DNA from: an uncultured Clostridia bacterium
GTDB taxonomy: Bacteria > Bacillota > Clostridia > Oscillospirales > Acutalibacteraceae
DNA length: 44,686 bases
Assembly: GCA_944380875.1 (NCBI GenBank)
Contig: CALWJA010000046.1
Span: 1 to 44,686 of the forward strand
Direction of reading: 5' to 3'
The notes under the pieces were generated by a model that saw only the letters and a program-made list of their open reading frames with translations, made no database searches and was not told the DNA's origin. The position numbers and the translations under genes are program-made. How positions within the stretch are numbered: the first letter of the stretch is position 1; each line of letters begins with the position of its first letter. Shown here one piece after another: positions 15,929 to 23,815 of this stretch.

Positions 15929-16945
15929 TTATTTTGTATGGATATGGGAGGCGGAGGGAGCCGGTTCGACAGTCTCCTGCCCATAGGGAAGGTGAATTAC
16001 AAGGGAACCGGAGGCGTCCAGCTCGTGAGAACCATCATCCAGAGCTTTTACAACAGCGGTAACTGTGCAAGAGTCACCGGGTTCCAGAACTTCCCCCGAA
16101 AGAGAAGGAACATCCACGGTCAATTGATCTTTATCCTCTGTATCCAGATAGATATCGGCGTTCTCCAGGCTGGCGGCAGTCGTTCCATTATTTGTAACTG
16201 TAATGGTGTAAGCAGCCCAGGAATCCGGAATCTGGAAGGAAACATCGGCAAAATTCACGGTTGCACCGTCCAAGTCAACCAAATTGTCTTCGGCAATATC
16301 TTCGCCGGTAAGGATGGTTTCACCCATGGAAGCAATTGTATAATTAAATTTACCCCATCCGCCGCTATTGGAAAGATATACAATCATATAATTTGCGTAT
16401 GTTTCAGGAAATTTTTCTTTTAAAAGAGCGGTAGAATCGGATAAGAAACTATCTACAACTTTGGCGGCCTGCTTGTTGCTGTATGCGGGATCACCGGTAA
16501 AGTGACGGTAATACGCATTCAGGTATCTATCCAGATCCAGAGTGGTTTTGTCATTTTTTACAGCATCCATAGCACTCTTATCTGTAAAGGACTGAAGATC
16601 TTCCAAACTGTATTTGGAGGTATCGACGGCGTAATATCCAACATAATCGCTCATGGGTTCTGTAGATTGGGAACCAGACTGTTCCGCATTGCCGGAAATG
16701 CAAATAGTGGCGGCGATCAGGCTGTCTTCTTTTGCGGAGGTGCGTTTCATTGCGTAATCCCTTACGGAAACTTCAGTACCTGCGGAAGTTTCCAGAGCTG
16801 CATCTGTTACGGAAATATCCCATTTTCCGGATGCGCTTACTTTGCCTGTTCCTGCAGCATCGGTTTTCCAGGAAGCAAAACCGATACTCATACTGCTAAC
16901 AGCTACCACTGCAGCTAGGCCCATAAACAAAAATCTTTTCTTCAT
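15929..16945 (-). CDS. TasA/camelysin-like secreted protein with SipW-type signal
   Basis: A 338-residue exported protein. The N-terminus (KKRFLFMGLAAVVAVSSMS, then GFASW) fits the SipW-dependent signal class: basic start, long hydrophobic core, cleavage probably near Ala24. The C-terminal part (about residues 215-325) looks like the TasA-family beta-sandwich: YTITVTNNGTTAASLENADI and EVLEPGDSCTVTAVVK. Between them lies a helical, charged insertion of about 100 residues (SKYSLEDLQSF to FPETYANYM) not typical of short camelysins. The protein ends in a Pro/Ser/His tail. Known relatives form biofilm matrix fibres or are surface-attached; that role here is inference. AAAGGAG precedes the start. 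Confidence 0.75.
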   Translation of the reverse strand: MKKRFLFMGLAAVVAVSSMSIGFASWKTDAAGTGKVSASGKWDISVTDAALETSAGTEVSVRDYAMKRTSAKEDSLIAATICISGNAEQSGSQSTEPMSDYVGYYAVDTSKYSLEDLQSFTDKSAMDAVKNDKTTLDLDRYLNAYYRHFTGDPAYSNKQAAKVVDSFLSDSTALLKEKFPETYANYMIVYLSNSGGWGKFNYTIASMGETILTGEDIAEDNLVDLDGATVNFADVSFQIPDSWAAYTITVTNNGTTAASLENADIYLDTEDKDQLTVDVPSLSGEVLEPGDSCTVTAVVKALDDGSHELDASGSLVIHLPYGQETVEPAPSASHIHTK

Positions 16946-17243
16946 TTTTTAAGTCTCCTTTATTTCGTGTTCTTTTCGACAGTTATTAGTATGACTACAT
17001 AAAATAAAATCGAAAACCATGTTTGTGTTAATTTTACGGATGCAAAGTTCTTATTTATGTAAATAAAGGTGGCTCAATATGGTGCGGAATCACAGGTATA
17101 TGCCGTTTTTGTTAAAAAGGGAACAAAAGAAGATTAAATGAAATGATTATAGGGCAGGAAAATGCCAAAAGTATGCATGCATTCTGAAAAGCAAAAATAT
17201 AAAAAGATTTTGTCAATAACAGAGCATATATAGTGAATAAATA
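16946..17243. other. AT-rich divergent intergenic region
   Basis: Between the TasA-like gene and the F420-ligase-like gene. It must hold the TasA-like promoter (a CATACT element lies near 16990-16995 on the minus strand, with no clear -35). No gene or strong repeat was seen. Confidence 0.4.
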
Positions 17244-17272
17244 TTGATTCTGGATATAAAAATCAGTATAAT
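17244..17272 (+). promoter_or_regulatory. Promoter of the F420-ligase-like gene
   Basis: TTGATT (17244-17249), a 17-nt spacer and a consensus TATAAT (17267-17272). The start would be near 17279, leaving an unusually long leader of about 180 nt. Confidence 0.75.
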
Positions 17273-17279
17273 AATACTG

Positions 17280-17461
17280 ATTGAACGTCTTTCACGCAGA
17301 CAATACACCTAAAAATCCGGCGCTGAACATAAAAAAGCAAGAACGGAAAAGATGAATCCGTATTCCTTTATTTCTTAGGTTTCTTGTGAATAACGCCGCG
17401 ATTATTCAGAGTAGAAAGACAACTGGATGCCCAGACGTTATATAAGCAGGAGGAATGCATA
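17280..17461 (+). promoter_or_regulatory. Long leader with possible RNA structure
   Basis: The leader contains complementary segments: AACGTCT (17284) with AGACGTT (17433), ACCTAA (17307) with TTAGGT (17375), CGGCG (17318) with CGCCG (17394), and a local hairpin ACGGA (17343) with TCCGT (17357). The second and third pairings cross, which would form a pseudoknot. It matches no riboswitch class I know. Each pairing is short, so chance is possible. Confidence 0.3.
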
Positions 17462-18661
17462 ATGGATCGTATGGTTGGAACTGTATCCCGGGGAATCCGC
17501 GCCCCTATTATTCGTCAAGGGGACGACCTTTCCAAAATTGTGGTTGATTCCGTATTGACTGCTGCCCAGGCTGAGCAGTTCGAAATTCGGGACAGAGACG
17601 TGATTGCGGTGACGGAAGCCGTAGTGGCTCGGGCACAGGGGAATTACGCTCATGTGGATCAAATTGCCAAGGATGTGCGCAATAAATTCGGCGGCGACAC
17701 GGTGGGAGTCCTTTTTCCCATTTTGAGCCGGAACCGTTTTGCGATCTGCCTCAGGGGTATTGCCAAAGGATGCCGTAAAATTGTTCTTATGCTCAGCTAT
17801 CCTTCCGATGAAGTGGGAAACCATCTGATCGATCTGGATGTTTTGGACAGATCCGGTGTAAATCCCTGGTCGGATGTGCTTTCTGAAGAAGAATACAGAA
17901 AATATTTTGGATATGAAAAGCATGTGTTCACTGGTGTAGATTATGTAGAGTATTATAAGAAGCTCATTGAGGACTGCGGCGCAGAAGCGGAAATTGTTTT
18001 TGCTAACAACCCGAAGGCGATTTTAACGTATACAAAGAGCGTGCTTTGCTGTGACATTCACACCCGTGAGCGGACAAAACGTATCCTACGGGAAGCGGGG
18101 GCTGAAAAGGTCTATTCCCTGGATGATATCCTGCGGGAAAGTGTGGACGGAAGCGGTTATAATGACCGGTATGGTCTTTTAGGTTCCAATAAAGCTACAG
18201 AAGATACCGTTAAACTTTTCCCCATTCACTGTGAAGAACTTGTGGAGTCTATTCACCGTTCTATTCTGGAAAAAACGGGTAAACACGTGGAGGTAATGGT
18301 ATACGGAGACGGTGCCTTCAAGGATCCTGTGGGAAAAATCTGGGAGCTTGCAGATCCGGTTGTTTCCCCTGCGTATACCCCCGGTTTGGAAGGAACTCCT
18401 AACGAGGTCAAACTTAAATATTTGGCCGATAACGATTTTGCCAGCCTTTCCGGAGAGGATTTGAGGGAAGCTATCAAGGATTATATCCACAAAAAAGATG
18501 AAAAGGCCGAGAATCTAAAAGGCACCATGGTGACCCAGGGAACAACACCTCGCAGGCTGACGGATTTGATTGGCAGTTTGGCGGATCTGACCTCGGGCAG
18601 CGGCGATAAAGGTACACCTATTATTTATATCCAGGGGTATTTTGATAACTATACGAAATAA
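17462..18661 (+). CDS. Coenzyme F420-0:L-glutamate ligase-like protein
   Basis: A 399-residue member of the F420 gamma-glutamyl ligase family (CofE/FbiB N-domain, PF01996 type), recognised from [21 protein letters not shown] near residues 40-60 and the extended conserved core. The founding enzymes add glutamate to F420-0 using GTP. No other F420 biosynthesis gene is in the window, and Clostridia generally lack F420. In such hosts these proteins may gamma-glutamylate another acceptor (inference). The start has AGGAGGAA 5-6 nt upstream. It has its own promoter and terminator, so is probably monocistronic. Confidence 0.8.
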   Translation: MDRMVGTVSRGIRAPIIRQGDDLSKIVVDSVLTAAQAEQFEIRDRDVIAVTEAVVARAQGNYAHVDQIAKDVRNKFGGDTVGVLFPILSRNRFAICLRGIAKGCRKIVLMLSYPSDEVGNHLIDLDVLDRSGVNPWSDVLSEEEYRKYFGYEKHVFTGVDYVEYYKKLIEDCGAEAEIVFANNPKAILTYTKSVLCCDIHTRERTKRILREAGAEKVYSLDDILRESVDGSGYNDRYGLLGSNKATEDTVKLFPIHCEELVESIHRSILEKTGKHVEVMVYGDGAFKDPVGKIWELADPVVSPAYTPGLEGTPNEVKLKYLADNDFASLSGEDLREAIKDYIHKKDEKAENLKGTMVTQGTTPRRLTDLIGSLADLTSGSGDKGTPIIYIQGYFDNYTK

Positions 18662-18741
18662 ACAGGCAAAGGGACGAAATTCCGGTCGGCACGATATGGA
18701 TTGTTGGGCTGGAAGAGTATAAAAACCGATATGTTTCGGAT

Positions 18742-18785
18742 AGAGAACCGTCTTCGGCAGCCTGCCGGGATGGTTCTCTCTTTGT
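18742..18785 (+). terminator. Probable terminator after F420-ligase-like gene
   Basis: Outer arms AGAGAACC (18742-18749) and GGTTCTCT (18772-18779) enclose an inner CGGCA/TGCCG stem. The following T-run is interrupted (CTTTGTATTT), so efficiency is uncertain. Confidence 0.6.
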
Positions 18786-18815
18786 ATTTGCAGCTGGATT
18801 ATTTTGGGATCCCGC

Positions 18816-18842
18816 TTTACCTTTCATTGCATGTGTTATAAT
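18816..18842 (+). promoter_or_regulatory. Extended -10 promoter of the MATE gene
   Basis: A consensus TATAAT (18837-18842) is preceded by TGT, an extended -10 element. The -35 (TTTACC, 15-nt gap) is weak. Confidence 0.6.
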
Positions 18843-18891
18843 CATTGAAAGATATCGGAAATAGAAATAAAACGGGAGGAATTGTATACAT

Positions 18892-20289
18892 ATGGCAGGA
18901 AAAGTATCATCTTTTTTTGGGGCACAGGATCTGACCCAGGGAAAACCTTTAAGCGGCTTGATTCAGTTTGCCGTTCCCCTTTTGATCGGCAATCTGGCGC
19001 AGCAGCTGTATAACACGGTGGACTCTATTGTGGTTGGTAAATACGTTGGAGACACAGCTTTGGCTGCCGTTGGAGCCAGCGGCCCGATTCTGAATCTTCT
19101 TTTGGTTCTATTTATGGGCATCGCTACAGGCGCCACTGTTATGGTTTCCCAATATTTTGGTGCCCGGCAAGGGGACCTTCTTTCTAAAACAGTAGGAAAT
19201 ACTATTATCCTTACCGTGCTTTCTTCTGCGGTAATCATGGTGCTTGGCCCAATCATTACCGCGCCGCTTCTCCGCATTTTGAATACGCCTGCGGATATTT
19301 TCGGGTATTCGGAGACCTATCTTGTAATCATTTTTGTAGGCGTTTTGGGAGCGGCAGCTTACAATATTCTTTCCGGTGTTCTGCGCGGACTGGGAGATTC
19401 CTTCTGGCCTCTTGTGTATCTGATGATCGCCTGTGGGCTGAATGTTGTTTTGGATCTTGTATTTGTCATCGTATTTGGCTGGGAGGTTATGGGTGTGGCC
19501 GTAGCCACCGTAATTTCACAGCTTCTTTCCGGATTTCTTTGTCTCATCCGGCTTTTGCGTATGAAGGATGTTGTAGTGGTAACGAAATCTTCCCTGAAAC
19601 TCCATAAAAACTTGGTGTGGGAGCTTACCCGTTTGGGTTTGCCCGCCGGTTTGAGCCAGGCTATATTCTCTCTGGCAGCCATGGTAGTACAGTCCCTAAC
19701 CAATTCCTTCAACACGGCAGTCATTGCCAGCAGCATTGTGGTTATGCGTGTAGACGGCTTTGCTATGATGCCTAATTTCACTTTCGGAACTGCCATGACC
19801 ACTTTTACAGGGCAGAATATTGGGGCCCGGCAGATGGATCGTGTGCACCAGGGCACACGGGATGGCACAATTATGGGAGTTGTGGCCGCCACAGTCCTGA
19901 CCGCGCTGATTTTGATATTCGGAAGACCGCTTATGGGGATGTTTACCAACACTGCGGAAGTGGTAAATATTAGTTTTCATTTCATGTGTATTTTAGCCGT
20001 GGGATATATTGCTATGTCCATTACCCAGACTTTGTCGGGGGTAATGCGCGGAGCGGGAGATACTATGACGCCTATGTGGATTTCCATTATCACAACGGTT
20101 ATCATCCGTGTTCCGATCGCTTATGGTATTGCCTGGTTTACCGCCACTGATAAGTCTAATCTGGGAACCGGAAACCCGGATTGCCTCTATATTTCCCTTC
20201 TGGCCTCTTGGATATTGGGCGCTCTCATTACTTGGCTCCTTTACCGCAGAGGAAAATGGCGTGCAAAAGCTTTGAATACGAATAATTAA
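18892..20289 (+). CDS. MATE family efflux transporter
   Basis: A 465-residue multidrug and toxic compound extrusion permease with about 12 membrane helices. Both halves carry recognisable MATE motifs: PLLIGNLAQQLYNTVDSIVVGKYVG near the N-terminus, and GLPAGLSQAIFSLAAMVVQSLTNSF at the start of the second half. It would export cationic compounds using a sodium or proton gradient. Normal length. ACGGGAGG lies about 14 nt before the ATG, slightly long. Single-gene unit with its own promoter and terminator. Confidence 0.94.
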   Translation: MAGKVSSFFGAQDLTQGKPLSGLIQFAVPLLIGNLAQQLYNTVDSIVVGKYVGDTALAAVGASGPILNLLLVLFMGIATGATVMVSQYFGARQGDLLSKTVGNTIILTVLSSAVIMVLGPIITAPLLRILNTPADIFGYSETYLVIIFVGVLGAAAYNILSGVLRGLGDSFWPLVYLMIACGLNVVLDLVFVIVFGWEVMGVAVATVISQLLSGFLCLIRLLRMKDVVVVTKSSLKLHKNLVWELTRLGLPAGLSQAIFSLAAMVVQSLTNSFNTAVIASSIVVMRVDGFAMMPNFTFGTAMTTFTGQNIGARQMDRVHQGTRDGTIMGVVAATVLTALILIFGRPLMGMFTNTAEVVNISFHFMCILAVGYIAMSITQTLSGVMRGAGDTMTPMWISIITTVIIRVPIAYGIAWFTATDKSNLGTGNPDCLYISLLASWILGALITWLLYRRGKWRAKALNTNN

Positions 20290-20330
20290 ACTAAAAACTA
20301 TTGCGACTTAACAGGTCTAAACACAAAAAA

Positions 20331-20373
20331 GACTCTTTATCGTATGGATTCCAGGTACGATAAGGAGTCTTTC
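20331..20373 (+). terminator. Terminator of the MATE gene
   Basis: A 14-bp stem (20331-20344 with 20356-20369, one G-T pair) with A-rich left flank and TTTCT on the right. It may also stop the converging AraC gene. Confidence 0.75.
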
Positions 20374-20417
20374 TGGTATATGTTTACTTTTGAAACCAAA
20401 TAACAGTCTTTCTCGTG

Positions 20418-21329
20418 CTAGGACGAAGATTGTTTATTTTCCCGGTGACTCTTTTTCCAGTCACGGGGAGACATGCCGAAATACCGGCGGAAAGCCGCGG
20501 AAAAATGCTCCACCGAGGAATATCCCAGAGAGAGGGAGATATCCGTTATACTGTGTTTTCCCTCCTCCAAAAGAAGACAGGCGGCGGACATTTTTGCTTC
20601 GTTTTTTTTCTGCCGGAACGTTTTCCCGTATTGGGAGCGAAGAAGGCGTTCCGTTTGCCGGGGGCTAAGCCCCAGGTGGGAGGAAAGCTCTTCCAAAGTA
20701 AGATCCCGGTAGCCGTATAGAAAACTTTCTTCGATCAGAGAATAGTTTTGCTCCGGCAGGGGGGACTTTTCGGCCAAAGAGGAAAAAGGCAATTTGGAGC
20801 CTCCGCTTTCGTAATTGCGGACGGCAAGCACTAAAAACTGCCGGAGAAGAGATATGGATTGGGTAAGATAGCCGGTTTCCCGGACGTCCAGTTCCTTAAG
20901 AAGTTCCCGGGCAACAGGAAGAAGGGAGTGGGAATCTCTTCCAATCCAGCAGGGGGTTTTCAGGAAAAGTTGGAGGAAGGCGGGAATTTCCGGCTTTTTG
21001 GCTTCTGAAAACCGGGGAATTTCTATTTTCAGATATACACAGTATTCCGATACGGGGTTTCCCGGTTCGGAAATATGGGAATGCTCAATATTGGGGCCTG
21101 TGGTGAAAAAACAGCCGGGAAAGACAGGGTGAGATTGCCCATGGAGGGTTACCTTCCCTTTTCCGCCCGACACAAGATGGAGTTCCCAGCCGTTGCTGCT
21201 GTGGCTGTGGCTGGGGATGGGCTGGTGATAGGTTTCAAAGGAAATCCGCAGGGCGTGGCACCGGACACCACCCAGAGAAAAATGCAGAGGAAGGCCCTCG
21301 TGAAAAACACCGGCTTTATCTTCCTTCAT
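20418..21329 (-). CDS. AraC-family transcriptional regulator
   Basis: A 303-residue regulator. The N-terminal half is a cupin-like sensing domain (SHSHSSNGWELHLVSGGKGKVTLHGQ begins it, residues about 40-110). The C-terminal half has the AraC/XylS double helix-turn-helix (LEELSSHLGLSPRQTERLLRSQYG and ITDISLSLGYSSVEHFSAAFRRYFGMSPRDW). The second helix-turn-helix has the usual signature. The target is not evident: the flanking genes are a convergent MATE exporter and an unknown membrane protein on the same strand upstream. AAGGGGGGCG precedes the ATG. Confidence 0.92.
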   Translation of the reverse strand: MKEDKAGVFHEGLPLHFSLGGVRCHALRISFETYHQPIPSHSHSSNGWELHLVSGGKGKVTLHGQSHPVFPGCFFTTGPNIEHSHISEPGNPVSEYCVYLKIEIPRFSEAKKPEIPAFLQLFLKTPCWIGRDSHSLLPVARELLKELDVRETGYLTQSISLLRQFLVLAVRNYESGGSKLPFSSLAEKSPLPEQNYSLIEESFLYGYRDLTLEELSSHLGLSPRQTERLLRSQYGKTFRQKKNEAKMSAACLLLEEGKHSITDISLSLGYSSVEHFSAAFRRYFGMSPRDWKKSHRENKQSSS

Positions 21330-21389
21330 ATTCGCGCCCCCCTTTGCTTATCTTTTTTAAGCATATCGGCAGGGAGTGGGAAAGTCAAG

Positions 21390-21413
21390 AAAAAAGGCGG
21401 AAAACCTTCCGCC
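21390..21413 (-). terminator. Terminator of the unknown two-TM protein gene
   Basis: On the minus strand GGCGGAA / TTCCGCC with a 4-nt loop is followed by six T and a further T-rich stretch. Confidence 0.8.
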
Positions 21414-21448
21414 CTTTCTTTTCTTACAATTTTTCGGTATGCTGAAGT

Positions 21449-22171
21449 TTATGGAGTGCTTTTTGGCTCCTTTTTTGCCTGCTTCCAGCTTTTTCCCATC
21501 CAAAAAAGAAGAATGCCCAAAAGCAGCAAGCCCCCAAGGAGAAAGCTTATGTTCCAGATATCGAAAATGGGAGCTGAGGAAGGGGAGTAAGCATATTTAT
21601 ACATATACATAAGGGTATCCACCTCATATAACTTGGGGGAATACTCCACTTCCAAAAAGGCCGCTTTTCCGGAAGCCAGGTCTTCCAGATCAGAAAGGCG
21701 TATGTATGCGTCCGGTAAAGCAGAGAGTTTTTCATAATCAATATAGTCTGTGGACATATAGTCTTCTTTATTGACCTCCACGAAGGGACGTGTAAAGCGC
21801 CAATCCTTACTGTAGGTAGGCCAGGTGACAAATCCGTATCCTTCCGCATGCAGTATGGCATATGTATGCCCCGCTTTCAAAGTATACACGGGAGTAAGCC
21901 CGTTGGGGGAGCTGTAATACGGAATATCTCTTTTTGGGGTAAACACCTGAGGGCCGGTCATACCGTTTTCTGCAAAATGAATATTGGTTTTTTCACGGAA
22001 GTCTTCCCGCATTTTATCTGTGTTTTCAAGAGGCTGAAACTGGGTGTATAGATTCCTTTCCCCTGCCAGAAGGAGCTTCCAATTGTTGAGAGGAGGATAA
22101 AAAATGTGCGCAGTTGCTGCTACGAGCAATAGGAGGGAAACCATTCCACAGACAATTCGGATTTTTCTCAC
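21449..22171 (-). CDS. Uncharacterised membrane-anchored protein, two TM segments
   Basis: A 240-residue protein I do not recognise. Residues about 5-26 form an N-terminal membrane segment or uncleaved signal. Residues about 207-228 form a C-terminal one (ISFLLGGLLLLGILLFWMG), followed by a short basic tail. The roughly 180 residues between would face outside. They contain IPYYSSPNGLTPVYTLKAGHTYAI, reminiscent of an SH3-like wall-binding segment, and many Tyr. The start is GTG with AAAAGGGG upstream. It is a single gene with its own terminator. A surface-exposed sensor or wall-associated role is only a guess. Confidence 0.65.
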   Translation of the reverse strand: MRKIRIVCGMVSLLLLVAATAHIFYPPLNNWKLLLAGERNLYTQFQPLENTDKMREDFREKTNIHFAENGMTGPQVFTPKRDIPYYSSPNGLTPVYTLKAGHTYAILHAEGYGFVTWPTYSKDWRFTRPFVEVNKEDYMSTDYIDYEKLSALPDAYIRLSDLEDLASGKAAFLEVEYSPKLYEVDTLMYMYKYAYSPSSAPIFDIWNISFLLGGLLLLGILLFWMGKSWKQAKKEPKSTP

Positions 22172-22405
22172 CTAAAACACCCCTTTTCATTAAAAATCCA
22201 CACTTTCATTATACACTTGAATCTTTCGAAATCAACGGTATACATTATAAATACTATAATTGTGTAATATTTTTATGTGTTTTATGGTTCACATTTACGT
22301 GTTAAAAAACTATTTAAAATCTGGATGGTATCAAGAGCAAAAGCAATTGTTTGCAAAACTTTCGAAAATACGACATACATATGGAAAATATGTCGCAAGA
22401 ATATC
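22172..22405. other. Divergent intergenic region with a dyad
   Basis: AT-rich. It holds CGACATA (22371-22377) and TATGTCG (22389-22395), a 7-bp dyad with an 11-nt centre, placed about 10 nt before the putative -35 of the dehydrogenase promoter, a possible activator or repressor site. No gene was seen. Confidence 0.4.
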
Positions 22406-22433
22406 TTACCATTTTTTCGCAAAGAGGTATAAT
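22406..22433 (+). promoter_or_regulatory. Possible promoter of alcohol dehydrogenase gene
   Basis: TTACCA, a 16-nt gap and TATAAT (22428-22433). The -10 is perfect and the -35 poor. The leader would be about 125 nt. Confidence 0.5.
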
Positions 22434-22565
22434 GAAAGCAGAGAAGCCGGGAGTTAAGGGCAAAGACTGTTTCATTAAAAAAGGAAGAGCGGCGCCCAGA
22501 AAAAGCCCATAGGGGCGTTTGCCGGCAGTATGTGTTTATTGTTTACACAAAAGGAGGAGACAAGA

Positions 22566-23624
22566 ATGGAGCAGATCCCAAAGACTATGATGGGCGCTAC
22601 ACTGCCCGGAAACAGCACGGTGGAGTTTAAAGAATTTGAAGTTCCCAAGCCGGGGCACGGCGAAGTATTGATCCAGACGAAAGCTTCCACCATTTGCGGA
22701 AGCGATATCCGCTGCATTTACAGGGAGCATGTGGGAAAAGGCCCCGAAGGATATATTCCCGGTATGGTGGCTGGCCATGAACCCTGCGGTATTATTGTAG
22801 AAGAAGGGGAAGGTCTGCGTCGGTTTAAAAAAGGAGATAGGGTAATTGTATACCATATTTCCGGCTGCGGCGTCTGCAACGATTGCCGCCGGGGATATTA
22901 TATTTCCTGCACAAGCCCCTATCGCCGCGCTTACGGATGGCAGCGAAACGGCGGTATGGCACCCTATATCCTGGCGGAGGAAAAGGATCTTATCCTTCTG
23001 CCGGAGGAGCTTACATATAAGGATGGCGCCCAGGTAGCCTGCGGCTTTGGAACAGTATATGAAGCTATTGAAAAGATTGGCATTTCCGGAAACGACGCCG
23101 TTTTGGTAACCGGACTGGGCCCCGTAGGTCTTGCGGCTCTTATGCTGGCCAAGGCTATGGGCGCTACAAAGCTCATCGGCGTGGAGATGAACGATTACAG
23201 AATTGAGCTGGCAAGAAAATTAGGTCTTGCGGACTGTATCATTAAGCCCGGAGACGGCGCCCTGGATGAGATCCTGCGCCAGACAGGCGGACACGGCGTA
23301 GAAAAGGCTATCGACGCCAGCGCAAGCGACGCCGGACGTCAGTTGGCTATCCGCGCTACCCGTCCCTGGGGCAAGATCGCTTTTGTAGGCGAAGGAAATA
23401 CCTGCACCTTTAATCCAAGCCCGGACATTATTCATGGTCAGAAAACCATTTACGGCTCCTGGGTAACCAGCCTGTGGCGGATGGAAGAGCTGGTGGAGAG
23501 ACTTGTCCGCTGGGGTATTCATCCTGAGGAATTGATTACCCATGAGTTCCCTCTGGAGAAGGCCGGGGAAGCCTATGCCCTGATGGCAAAAGGCGACTGC
23601 GGAAAGGTAGCCGTAGTATTTTAA
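22566..23624 (+). CDS. Zinc-dependent medium-chain alcohol dehydrogenase
   Basis: A 352-residue MDR-family dehydrogenase. Catalytic zinc ligands include Cys44 (TICGSD) and His71-Glu72 (AGHE). The structural zinc loop has Cys101, 104, 107 and 115 (CGVCNDCRRGYYISC). The Rossmann motif is GLGPVG, followed by an acidic residue (VEMND) that favours NAD over NADP. It would oxidise a secondary alcohol or polyol, or reduce the ketone; threonine or sorbitol dehydrogenases are the nearest classes. AAGGAGGAG precedes the ATG at 22566; frames extending upstream lack a comparable start. Single-gene unit. Confidence 0.9.
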   Translation: MEQIPKTMMGATLPGNSTVEFKEFEVPKPGHGEVLIQTKASTICGSDIRCIYREHVGKGPEGYIPGMVAGHEPCGIIVEEGEGLRRFKKGDRVIVYHISGCGVCNDCRRGYYISCTSPYRRAYGWQRNGGMAPYILAEEKDLILLPEELTYKDGAQVACGFGTVYEAIEKIGISGNDAVLVTGLGPVGLAALMLAKAMGATKLIGVEMNDYRIELARKLGLADCIIKPGDGALDEILRQTGGHGVEKAIDASASDAGRQLAIRATRPWGKIAFVGEGNTCTFNPSPDIIHGQKTIYGSWVTSLWRMEELVERLVRWGIHPEELITHEFPLEKAGEAYALMAKGDCGKVAVVF

Positions 23625-23681
23625 CATATTTTCAAATAGGGAAAACAAGGATGTATGCTGTATCCATATGAAACGGAGCGG

Positions 23682-23726
23682 GAAGAAGGCCGCTTTCTCC
23701 GGAAGGGGAAAGCGGCCTTCTTCTTC
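23682..23726 (+). terminator. Terminator of the alcohol dehydrogenase gene
   Basis: A perfect 16-bp stem (23682-23697 with 23708-23723) followed by TTCTTCT. The T-run is interrupted but the stem is very strong. Confidence 0.8.
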
Positions 23727-23732
23727 TGGGCT

Positions 23733-23760
23733 TTGTTTTCTTTCATGGGTATGGTATACT
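23733..23760 (+). promoter_or_regulatory. Promoter of rarA
   Basis: TTGTTT, a 16-nt gap and TATACT preceded by TGG (extended -10). The start would be near 23767, giving a leader of about 50 nt. Confidence 0.65.
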
Positions 23761-23815
23761 GATAAAAATACTTTTGCCGTGTTTTGTGATCTGCGGCAGG
23801 GAGGAAGGAAAAAAT

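Noticed and set aside
17427-17462. 11-codon Arg-rich ORF overlapping the F420-ligase-like start
   Set aside because: No ribosome site of its own, and its AGG-AGG codons are simply the Shine-Dalgarno of the main gene.
22432-22512. 26-codon ORF before the alcohol dehydrogenase
   Set aside because: Its ATG overlaps the predicted -10 TATAAT, so it would lie upstream of the transcription start.
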